From positions 3,038,001 to 3,102,000 of the forward strand of contig NZ_CP133671.1 of the NCBI RefSeq assembly GCF_031326345.1: a stretch of DNA of 64,000 bases. Direction: 5' to 3'. Position numbers and translations under genes: made by a program. Source of the stretch: Aureispira sp. CCB-E (lineage in GTDB: Bacteria > Bacteroidota > Bacteroidia > Chitinophagales > Saprospiraceae). The notes beneath the pieces were generated by a model that was given only the letters and a program-made list of their open reading frames with translations, searched no databases and was not told the DNA's origin. Of the stretch, positions 54,871 through 62,725 are shown piece by piece (positions within the stretch are counted from its first letter, which is position 1; each line of letters starts with the position of its first letter).

Positions 54871-54902
54871 TCCCAAAGCTAAATAAAGCTTTGGGATTTT
54901 TT
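54871..54902 (+). terminator. Terminator after the phytase-like gene
   Basis: TCCCAAAGCT pairs with AGCTTTGGGA around AAATAA, followed by TTTTTTAT. Confidence 0.85.
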
Positions 54903-55050
54903 ATGGCACAAACTCATGGAAGTTAATAAGAAAAGCACATTGCCCAATCCCATAATTCTTTACTGAAAAGGATTCTTTTTGTAAATTAAAATACCCATTT
55001 CAAAAACAGAACCCCCAATTTTTTTAAGACAAACATTAATTTTTTTTGTA

Positions 55051-55058
55051 GATTTGAG
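55051..55058 (+). promoter_or_regulatory. Candidate -7 element (TAGATTTG) of the restriction operon
   Basis: TAGATTTG fits TAnnTTTG, about 90 bases upstream of hsdM. The -33 half is not clear within the T-run. Confidence 0.4.
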
Positions 55059-55144
55059 AATTGACCTTGATACTAATTTTTATATCCAGAATTGTCTAGA
55101 AGAAGCATCATAGATAATTCGTTATACAACCAACAAAACAAAGA

Positions 55145-57565
55145 ATGGCAATAAAGAAATCAGAGTTATACAGCTCCCTTTGGGCGAGTTGTGACGAGTT
55201 GCGTGGAGGAATGGATGCCTCACAATACAAAGATTATGTGTTAACCATGTTGTTTGTCAAATACATATCCGATAAATATGCAGGAGATCCCAATAGTTTA
55301 ATAGATGTTCCAGAAGGAGCAACTTTTGAGAATATGGTCGCCTTAAAGGGACAGCCAGACATTGGGGATCGAATCAACAAAGAAATTTTAAATCCATTGT
55401 TTCAGGCCAATGGCTTGGATGGACAGATAGATCCAGTTGATTTTAACGATGATGAAAAGCTAGGAAGTGGCAAAGAAAAAGTAGATAAACTCTCCAAATT
55501 AATTGCCATTTTTGAAAACCCTGCTCTGAATTTCAAAAACAATAGAGCCGAGGACGATGACATATTAGGCGATGCCTACGAATACTTGATGCGCCATTTT
55601 GCTACTGAGTCGGGAAAGAGCAAAGGGCAATTTTATACTCCTTCTGAAGTATCTCGAATACTAGCCAAAGTGATTGACGTACACAAGGCAGATAAATCTT
55701 CCTTTACTGCCTATGATCCAACTTGTGGTTCGGGATCCTTATTGTTAAAAGTAGCCAATGAAGCAGCGGCAGACATTACCCTCTATGGACAAGAAAAAGA
55801 CATTGCTACCAGAGGTTTGTCTATTATGAATATGTGGCTACACGGTCACCCAGAGGCTAGTATTGAGGGGAAAAATACCCTTGCTTATCCACAATTTACT
55901 GAAAAGGATGGAAGCTTGAAACGCTTTGATTTTGTAGTATCCAATCCTCCTTTTTCGATGAAGAACTGGAGTACAGGAATTATACCACTGGACGATGAAT
56001 TCAATCGTTTTCGTGGCTATGGGGTGCCTCCAGAGAAGAATGGCGATTATGCTTTTTTGTTGCACATTCTTGCTTCGATGAAGAGTACAGGAAAGGGAGC
56101 TGTGATTTTGCCACATGGGGTCTTGTTTAGAGGAAATGCGGAAGCTTCGATTCGCCAGAACATCATTGAACGCAGGTGGATCAAGGGAATTATTGGGTTA
56201 CCTGCCAACCTTTTTTATGGAACGGGCATTCCTGCTTGCATTATTGTGCTGGACAAAGAAGGCACGGCAGAGCGTAAGGGCATTTTTATGATCGATGCCT
56301 CTAAAGGCTTTATGAAGGATGGTAATAAAAACCGTTTGAGAGAGCAGGACATTCACAAAATTGTTGATGTATTCAATTCTCAAAAAGAACTGCCGAAATA
56401 CGCTCGTTTTGTTCCCTTTGAAGAGATTAAAAAGAACGAATACAACCTAAATATTCCTCGCTATATTGATACGCAAGAGGAAGAAGATATCCAAGATTTG
56501 AGCGGGCATTTGAATGGTGGTATTCCGAATAGAGATATTGATAACTTACAGGAATATTGGAAGGTTTATCCAAGCTTGAAACAAGACTTACTAGCACCTT
56601 TGAGAGAAGGATATAGCGAATTGAACGTGGATAAGGATGCGATCAAAAGCTGTATTTTTGAACATACTGAATTTAAGGCCTATCGTCAAACGTTGGATGG
56701 CTTGTTTGAGGAATGGAACAATCAAGTAAGTCCTCAATTGAATGCCATTCATGCTCAAACGGCTCCTAAGCAATTGATTCATCAAATCTCGGAAGCCTTA
56801 TTGGAAATCTATGAGGGCAAAGCTTTGGTGAATGCTTATGATATTTACCAGCATTTGCTCAACTATTGGAATGAGACGATGAAGGATGATGTCTATTTGT
56901 TAGTAGAAGATGGTTGGGAAGCCAAGGTGCGTCGAATTATAGAGAAGAACAAAAAAGGGAAGGAAGTAGACAAGGGCTGGACCTGTGATTTGATTCCCAA
57001 AGATTTGATTGTACAGGCTTATTTGCTACAAGAACAACAAGCTTTGCAAAATTTGGAAGCAGATTTGGAAGCGGTACAGGCAGAAATGCGCCAATATGAG
57101 GAGGAGCATACTGGAGAAGGTGGCTTGTTGGAAGAGGCGACGAATGATAAGGGAAAGATTACCAAAACAACCTTAACCAATCAAATGAAGCAGGTCAAAA
57201 ATGACCCTACAGAAAAGGAGGCTTATACCTTGATGCAGGAATTAAAAAAATTGTTTGACCAAGAGACAACCCTTAAAAAAAGCATCAAAACCCAAGTAGC
57301 GGAACTGGATCAAAAAACATTGGAGCAGTATGCTTGCTTGACAGAGGATGAAGTTAAAAAACTAGTTGTCATAGACAAATGGTTGGCTACGATACAGGCA
57401 GCCATTCAGCAGGAGATTGATGCGATTTCTCAGCGTTTGACAACTCGTATTAAAGAATTGGCAGAACGCTATGGAGATACCTTATCGACTTTGAATGCAG
57501 AAACCAAGACTTTGGAAGATAAAGTGGCTATTCATCTTCAAAAAATGGGCTTAGTATGGAATTAA
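55145..57565 (+). CDS. hsdM: Type I restriction-modification N6-adenine methyltransferase subunit
   Basis: The 806-residue product starts with the HsdM N-terminal helical domain (SELYSSLWASCDELRGGMDASQYKDYVLTMLFVKYISDKY). SAM-binding motif I is DPTCGSGSLL at 191-200 and catalytic motif IV is NPPF at 267-270. After ~520 there is a long helical, coiled-coil-rich extension (QALQNLEADLEAVQAEMRQYEEEHT), which makes it longer than a minimal HsdM (~500). It methylates DNA in complex with HsdS and is needed for host protection and for restriction. The last 10 bases overlap hsdS. Confidence 0.95.
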   Translation: MAIKKSELYSSLWASCDELRGGMDASQYKDYVLTMLFVKYISDKYAGDPNSLIDVPEGATFENMVALKGQPDIGDRINKEILNPLFQANGLDGQIDPVDFNDDEKLGSGKEKVDKLSKLIAIFENPALNFKNNRAEDDDILGDAYEYLMRHFATESGKSKGQFYTPSEVSRILAKVIDVHKADKSSFTAYDPTCGSGSLLLKVANEAAADITLYGQEKDIATRGLSIMNMWLHGHPEASIEGKNTLAYPQFTEKDGSLKRFDFVVSNPPFSMKNWSTGIIPLDDEFNRFRGYGVPPEKNGDYAFLLHILASMKSTGKGAVILPHGVLFRGNAEASIRQNIIERRWIKGIIGLPANLFYGTGIPACIIVLDKEGTAERKGIFMIDASKGFMKDGNKNRLREQDIHKIVDVFNSQKELPKYARFVPFEEIKKNEYNLNIPRYIDTQEEEDIQDLSGHLNGGIPNRDIDNLQEYWKVYPSLKQDLLAPLREGYSELNVDKDAIKSCIFEHTEFKAYRQTLDGLFEEWNNQVSPQLNAIHAQTAPKQLIHQISEALLEIYEGKALVNAYDIYQHLLNYWNETMKDDVYLLVEDGWEAKVRRIIEKNKKGKEVDKGWTCDLIPKDLIVQAYLLQEQQALQNLEADLEAVQAEMRQYEEEHTGEGGLLEEATNDKGKITKTTLTNQMKQVKNDPTEKEAYTLMQELKKLFDQETTLKKSIKTQVAELDQKTLEQYACLTEDEVKKLVVIDKWLATIQAAIQQEIDAISQRLTTRIKELAERYGDTLSTLNAETKTLEDKVAIHLQKMGLVWN

Positions 57566-58860
57566 TAGAGACTGAATTTAAACAGACGGAGGTTGGTTTG
57601 ATTCCTGTTGATTGGGAGGTATTTGTTTTGAGTGATGTATTAAATGGGATCGCTGATGTTGATCATTATATGCCTCAATCAAGAAAAGATGGTATCCCTT
57701 ATGTTATGACAGGTAATTTAAAAGAGTTAGCTAGTAATATAAATTTTAATGACTGTAAAAAAATAAGTGCAGACGATTATAAAAGGCTTTCAAAGAAAAT
57801 CAAAAACTTAAAGGGAGATGTAATTTTAGCACGATATGCAACAATTGGTACTGTTTCTTATGTGGATATCGATTTCGATTTTGTGGTTTCGTATTCATGC
57901 GTTACTGTTAAATCAAATCCTTCTAAGTTGCTGGGAATGTTTTTGTTTTATTACTTTAAATCAAGTGTTTTTGAAATAGAAGTTAAAAATAAAGTCAATG
58001 CAAATACACAAAGTAATGTAGGAATTGGAGACTTAAATACAATGAAAATTGCTCTTCCTACTCTTCAAGAACAGGATATTATAGTTAAAGCCCTAAGCGA
58101 TGTAGATGCCCTCATTCATAGTTTAGAAACCTTGATTGCTAAAAAGAAAGCTATCAAACAAGGGGCTATGCAGGAATTGTTGACGGGGAAGACTCGTTTG
58201 GTGGGCTTTGAGAATGATAAGGGTTATCAACAGACGGAGGTTGGTTTGATTCCTGTTGATTGGGAGGTGAGATTAGCTTCAGATATTGCTGAAGTTCGAA
58301 GTGGAAAAAGGTTACCTAAAGGAAATGCTCTTCAAGATACCGAAACTTCTCAACCTTATATTAGGGTAGCCGATATGTTTAATGGAGGAGTAGAACTAAA
58401 AAATATTAAATATGTTCCAGAAAGTGTTAGCCTTCAAATTTCTAATTATAGAATTTATAAAGATGATATTTTTATATCTGTTGCGGGTACATTAGGAATT
58501 TGTGGAATGATTCCATTAATTTTAGATGGAGCAAATTTAACTGAAAATGCTAATCGTTTTACAAATATTCAATGTGATAAAAAATTTCTGTTGTATATCC
58601 TTTTATCTCCTTTGATTCAAAATTTAATTAATTCAAGTAAAACATTGGGAGCGCAGCCTAAATTAGCTTTAGTTAGAATTCGAAATTTTGCTATCCCACT
58701 TCCCCCAACCCTAAAAGAACAAAGAGCCATAGCCGAAACACTCTCCAATATGGATCAAGAAATCCAAACTCTACAAACCAAAAAAGAAAAATACCAAGCC
58801 ATCAAACAAGGCATGATGCAAGAATTGTTAACAGGTAAAACTAGATTAATATCGTCTTAA
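57556..58860 (+). CDS. hsdS: Type I restriction-modification specificity subunit
   Basis: The 434-residue product has two target-recognition domains, each beginning QTEVGLIPVDWEV (about 10-22 and 226-238) and each ending MQELLTGKTRL (about 205-215 and 420-430) after a helical spacer (SLETLIAKKKAIKQGA; TLQTKKEKYQAIKQGM). This is the usual two-half HsdS layout. A 38-bp perfect direct repeat underlies the two TRD starts. The start codon overlaps the hsdM stop, so it is translationally coupled. It sets the bipartite recognition sequence. Confidence 0.93.
   Translation: MELIETEFKQTEVGLIPVDWEVFVLSDVLNGIADVDHYMPQSRKDGIPYVMTGNLKELASNINFNDCKKISADDYKRLSKKIKNLKGDVILARYATIGTVSYVDIDFDFVVSYSCVTVKSNPSKLLGMFLFYYFKSSVFEIEVKNKVNANTQSNVGIGDLNTMKIALPTLQEQDIIVKALSDVDALIHSLETLIAKKKAIKQGAMQELLTGKTRLVGFENDKGYQQTEVGLIPVDWEVRLASDIAEVRSGKRLPKGNALQDTETSQPYIRVADMFNGGVELKNIKYVPESVSLQISNYRIYKDDIFISVAGTLGICGMIPLILDGANLTENANRFTNIQCDKKFLLYILLSPLIQNLINSSKTLGAQPKLALVRIRNFAIPLPPTLKEQRAIAETLSNMDQEIQTLQTKKEKYQAIKQGMMQELLTGKTRLISS
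57583..57620 (+). repeat. 38-bp direct repeat in hsdS, first copy
   Basis: Identical over 38 bases to 58231-58268; both encode QTEVGLIPVDWEV at the start of a recognition domain. Perfect identity at silent positions suggests recent recombination. Confidence 0.85.
58231..58268 (+). repeat. 38-bp direct repeat in hsdS, second copy
   Basis: Second copy, at the start of the second recognition domain; see the first copy. Confidence 0.85.
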
Positions 58861-58862
58861 TA

Positions 58863-59164
58863 GTGATTGATCAGCGAGCCTTAGCGATAGAGTTGGAGGA
58901 TGAAGGAATATCTTTGGCTAGGGAATTTGAGATGCCCATTCATTATAAGAACAAGCATATAGGAACTCGAAGAGTAGATTTTTGGTGGAGGATATGCTTT
59001 CGGTAGAATTAAAAGCAGTCAAACAGATCGAAGATGTTCATATTGCACAAGCCATGAATTATTTGGAGGCTTACAATCTAGAGGTTGGTTTGTTAATCAA
59101 TTTTGGAGCAACGAGCTTGAAGTTCAAACGCTTTGAGAACAAAAAGTATAGAGTGAGGAATTGA
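58863..59164 (+). pseudogene. Decayed GxxExxY-type nuclease-like gene
   Basis: The reading begins directly behind hsdS without the family's usual N-terminus (no GxxExxY). It goes ALAIELEDEGISLAREFEMPIHYKNKHIGTRRVDF and then shifts by one base. The other frame continues VEDMLSVELKAVKQIEDVHIAQAMNYLEAYNLEVGLLINFGATSLKFKRF and ends in TGA. Restoring one G in the TTTTTGGTGG run would join them (DFWVEDML). It contains D...ExK as in PD-(D/E)XK folds (RRVDF, VELKAV). It is missing the first ~25-30 residues, so it is both truncated and frameshifted. Confidence 0.75.
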
Positions 59165-59193
59165 GAATTGTTGAGTTATAAAAGGAGATTGAT

Positions 59194-59405
59194 ATGAGTA
59201 AAACTAACGAAAGTATAAAAAGTGTCGCTTCCTTAAAAGCGTTTCATTTTTTGTAGAAGATTATCAACAAGGCTATAAGTGGGAGATTGTACAAGTACAT
59301 GAATTGTTATCTGATGTTGACGAGTTTGAGAGAGGCTTTGTCGGTTACGGAAAATATAGAGTTTTATAAGTATGAAGTTAGTTTTCGATTGATTAAGGGT
59401 AAATA
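59194..59405 (+). pseudogene. Remnant of a DUF262 gene
   Basis: MSKTNESIKSVASLKAF... reads to a stop at 59257. One frame over, it continues as KSVSFFVEDYQQGYKWEIVQVHELLSDVDEF, which resembles the DUF262 N-terminus (xxxDYQRGYxW...QV..LL.D). The rest of the domain is gone after ~60 residues. It lies directly upstream of two intact DUF262 genes, so it is probably a dead third copy. Confidence 0.65.
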
Positions 59406-59421
59406 AGCTAGAAAATAGTGT

Positions 59422-60885
59422 ATGAGTAGTATAGATGCAAAGATTCGTAAGGTAAAAGATATTTTAGATCAGAACCTTAAAATACCAAATTATCAACGCC
59501 CTTATCGTTGGGAAGAAAAGCATGTTTTTCAACTATTAGAGGATATTTTTAAGAGTTGGAAAGAGGGGAAAACAGCGTATAGAATAGGTAGTCTTATCCT
59601 ACATGAAAAAGAGGGAAAAGATGAAAAAGAGAAAGATTTAGAAATTGTAGATGGTCAACAACGAATCACCACTTTAACTTTAATTTTTTTGTCTTTAGAT
59701 GAGAAGCGTTTTTATAATTATGCAGAGAAATTACATTTTAGTCATGATGATTCTAAATATACGATAAAGCGTAATTTTGTCTTTATAAAGGAGTGGTTGG
59801 GGCACGAAGTTGCTCAAGCGAAGGTAGAATTTCTAAATTATTTGTTAGAGGCTTGTGAATTTGTAGAGGTTAAAGTAAAAAAAACATCAGAGGCCTTTCA
59901 GATGTTTGATTCGCAGAACAGTAGAGGGAAAAGCTTGGAGGCTTATAATTTGTTGAAAGCTTATCATATTAGAGCCATGGAAAGTGAAGCGGAAACACTT
60001 AAAGTAGATTGTGATCGAAGGTGGGAAAGTGCTATAAGATTTTATTCTGGTGAAAAAGAGCCAAAAGATATTCTGAAACAATTATTTGAGGAGCAGTTGT
60101 ACCGAACTCGTCTTTGGAGTCGAAAAGAATATGCTTATCGATTTAGCAAAGAAGTTATAGGAGAGTTTAAAGGCAAGACGATTGAGGATGAGAATAGTGT
60201 AGATTATCCTTATCAAAACACCTATTTGCTTCAACGGCTTATCCTTCAAAATAGTAATCTATTAGGTAGTAAAATGAAAGGAATAAAACCTCGTTTTATG
60301 ACAAGAGAATTGCCAAATGTAAATCCTTTCGTTTCTATTAATCAGCCTATTATTAATGGAAAACTCTTCTTTGATTTTATAGAAAGCTATACAGAAATTT
60401 ATAAACAATTATTTATTTACATAGACGACAAAAGTTGTTTAGGAGAATTTAAGACATTTTATGATAAATATTGTAATTATAAAACCAATCGAGTAGGCGA
60501 TTCTTATTTGAAAGAACTATACAAGTCGCTTGTTATGTTGGTTTTTGATAAATATGGAGAAGAGGGGCTTAATGAATACTACAAGGTTCTTTATACGATT
60601 GTTTACCGTTTGAGAGTAGAGAAGTTTCAAGTAAAATACAATGCTGTTATGAAATATGCAGCAGACAAGTGTTTATTTGTGATTATAGACGAGAGCAAGG
60701 GCTTTGTTGACCTGAGGGCATTGAATGCTTTAACAATGGATACGGTAGTTTGTCGAAGAGATGAAGCACTTATTATTCGATTTTTATGTGAACAAAACGT
60801 GAAAATCAGTAAACATGAAGACCTATCGATAGATGTTATGAAAAAGTACAAAAACTCAATAGATGGAACGAGAAAATCTCAATAA
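59422..60885 (+). CDS. DUF262-domain protein (GmrS-like), without HNH domain
   Basis: The 487-residue product starts with the DUF262 (ParB-like nuclease) core: IPNYQRPYRW (about 22-31), IGSLILHEKEGK, then DGQQRITTL (about 77-85) and FDSQNSRGKSLEAYNLLKAY (about 162-181). The C-terminal half (~200-487) is helical, without the DUF1524 HNH motif of GmrD. In GmrSD enzymes these domains act in NTP-dependent cleavage of modified DNA. The gene overlaps the next gene by 23 bases, so translation is coupled. Together they look like a two-gene defence module inserted in the hsd operon. Confidence 0.85.
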   Translation: MSSIDAKIRKVKDILDQNLKIPNYQRPYRWEEKHVFQLLEDIFKSWKEGKTAYRIGSLILHEKEGKDEKEKDLEIVDGQQRITTLTLIFLSLDEKRFYNYAEKLHFSHDDSKYTIKRNFVFIKEWLGHEVAQAKVEFLNYLLEACEFVEVKVKKTSEAFQMFDSQNSRGKSLEAYNLLKAYHIRAMESEAETLKVDCDRRWESAIRFYSGEKEPKDILKQLFEEQLYRTRLWSRKEYAYRFSKEVIGEFKGKTIEDENSVDYPYQNTYLLQRLILQNSNLLGSKMKGIKPRFMTRELPNVNPFVSINQPIINGKLFFDFIESYTEIYKQLFIYIDDKSCLGEFKTFYDKYCNYKTNRVGDSYLKELYKSLVMLVFDKYGEEGLNEYYKVLYTIVYRLRVEKFQVKYNAVMKYAADKCLFVIIDESKGFVDLRALNALTMDTVVCRRDEALIIRFLCEQNVKISKHEDLSIDVMKKYKNSIDGTRKSQ

Positions 60886-62725
60886 AAGCTTAAAAGAAAT
60901 ATTAGACTACGAGCATAATTATGTGGTACCTCTATACCAACGGAATTATGCTTGGGGAGCAGAGGAAATATTTCAACTAATTCAAGATATTTATGAGCAT
61001 TTTGTAGAATCTCCTACAGAACATTATTTTATAGGAACCTTAGTGGTCTTAAAACGAAAGAATGAGGACTATGAGGTAATAGATGGGCAACAGCGATTGA
61101 CAACGATTTCTATATTGGGAAAATATCTTGATGTAAATCGAATAAAGAAACCTAAATTGAAGTACGATTCGAGGCAAAAAGTAGAGTGTTTTTTTGACAA
61201 GTTTTATAACAACCCCAATAGTGTGAACATACAAGACGATAAATCGATTGCTCATTTTGTTCATGCGGTTGATTATATAAAAAGTACGGTACTCAATCCA
61301 AAGGAAACGAAGCCTATTCGATTAGAATCTTTTAAGGAGCGTGCTAATTATTCGGTTTTTGTAGATTATTTTTTTAATAAAGTCATATTGGTTCGAGTCG
61401 AAATCCCTCAGGATACAGATGTTGCACATTATTTTGAAGTGATGAACAATAGGGGAGAGCAGTTGGTGCCTCATGAAATTTTAAAGGCAAGGTTATTAGA
61501 AAAAATAGAAAATAAAAAACAGGCAGCAATTTTTGCTAAGGTTTGGGAGGCTTGTTCTCAAATGGATAGTTATATACAGAGCTATTTTAATAAAGAGGAT
61601 AAAAATTACTTCTTTGGCGAAAAAAAATATGATGGATTTAATTTTAATCCGTTAGAAGATCAGCAAGGGGAAGTAAATGAGAAGACATTTGTCTCTATTA
61701 ATAGTATATTGAAAGAATATGAATTAAGGGGTGATTCGTCAGATAAAGGAACAAAAAAAGCGAATGGCAAGTATAACTCAATTATAGATTTTCCTAATTT
61801 TTTGATGCATATCTTTAAATTGAAATATAAGGATTACGATGGGCGAGAAGTTCCGCTTAGTGGAGATGAGTTATTACGTGTGTTTGAAGCCTTAGAAGGT
61901 GAAATAGATCCAATGGACTTTATTAAAGATTTGTTTTTTTATAGAGTAGTCTTTGATCGCTTTGTATTGAAAACAGTTGAGGATGAAAAAGTAGAGGATA
62001 ACTATAAATGGGTATTGAGAAAACCAGCGTATTATTTTTATGATACAAAAGAGCAAGATCGATTGGTTTTAAAAAATACATTTGAAAAAAGGGAAGAGCA
62101 AGATGCCATTATTAAGTGTTTGTCTATGCTTCAAGTAACGTTTAGAACCAAGAAATATAAAAAATGGTTACAGGAAGTATTTCAATGGTTTAGAGAGGTT
62201 AAAGATTTAGAAATTAGTGGGGAAGAGTATTTAAAGAAGTTGAATGCTTATGTTTTAGCTGTTTTTTCTGAGAACGAGCGCTTAGTAGATATTTGTACTA
62301 ATAAAACTCCAAATGTTGATTATGCAGAGGGGACAAATACGCCTCATTTTCTTTTTAATTTTATAGATTATTTGTTGTGGATGGATAAGCCTAAGGATTT
62401 TAACTTTGATTTTAAATATCGGAACTCTGTAGAACATCATTTGCCTCAATCTTTAGAGAATGCAGGATTTGTTCATAGTTTAGGGAATTTATGCCTAGTT
62501 AGCAAACGTGCTAATTCTAGGATGGGAAATGAAAATGCTGTTGGTAAAGCTAAAGAAACGAATGGTAAATATTATAAAGAAGATTTGCCGCCTAAGCAAA
62601 AACTAATATACGACAAAACAAATAAAGGAAGTTGTTGGGGAGAAGTAGAAATAAAAGCACATTATGATGAGATTGTAAAAGTGCTTAAAGGTAGAAACAA
62701 AATATTAGAACACCATGAAAGATAA
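60863..62725 (+). CDS. DUF262 + DUF1524 (HNH) protein, GmrSD-like
   Basis: The 620-residue product has an N-terminal DUF262 core: VPLYQRNYAW (about 22-31), EVIDGQQRLTTISIL (about 71-85) and VMNNRGEQLVPHEILKARLLEKI (about 193-215). The C-terminal DUF1524 region has the HNH-type sequence SVEHHLPQS...LGNLCLVSKRANSRMGNENAV (about 524-560), where EHHLPQ carries the catalytic His. This is the nuclease half of GmrSD-like systems. It overlaps the DUF262-only gene (23 bases) and hsdR (11 bases), so all three are probably translated as one unit. Modified-DNA targeting is known for GmrSD but not shown here. Confidence 0.88.
   Translation: MERENLNKSLKEILDYEHNYVVPLYQRNYAWGAEEIFQLIQDIYEHFVESPTEHYFIGTLVVLKRKNEDYEVIDGQQRLTTISILGKYLDVNRIKKPKLKYDSRQKVECFFDKFYNNPNSVNIQDDKSIAHFVHAVDYIKSTVLNPKETKPIRLESFKERANYSVFVDYFFNKVILVRVEIPQDTDVAHYFEVMNNRGEQLVPHEILKARLLEKIENKKQAAIFAKVWEACSQMDSYIQSYFNKEDKNYFFGEKKYDGFNFNPLEDQQGEVNEKTFVSINSILKEYELRGDSSDKGTKKANGKYNSIIDFPNFLMHIFKLKYKDYDGREVPLSGDELLRVFEALEGEIDPMDFIKDLFFYRVVFDRFVLKTVEDEKVEDNYKWVLRKPAYYFYDTKEQDRLVLKNTFEKREEQDAIIKCLSMLQVTFRTKKYKKWLQEVFQWFREVKDLEISGEEYLKKLNAYVLAVFSENERLVDICTNKTPNVDYAEGTNTPHFLFNFIDYLLWMDKPKDFNFDFKYRNSVEHHLPQSLENAGFVHSLGNLCLVSKRANSRMGNENAVGKAKETNGKYYKEDLPPKQKLIYDKTNKGSCWGEVEIKAHYDEIVKVLKGRNKILEHHER

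Noticed and set aside
57556-58860. Phase-variable inverting hsdS system
   Set aside because: Direct, not inverted, repeats are present and no recombinase or second hsdS lies in the window.
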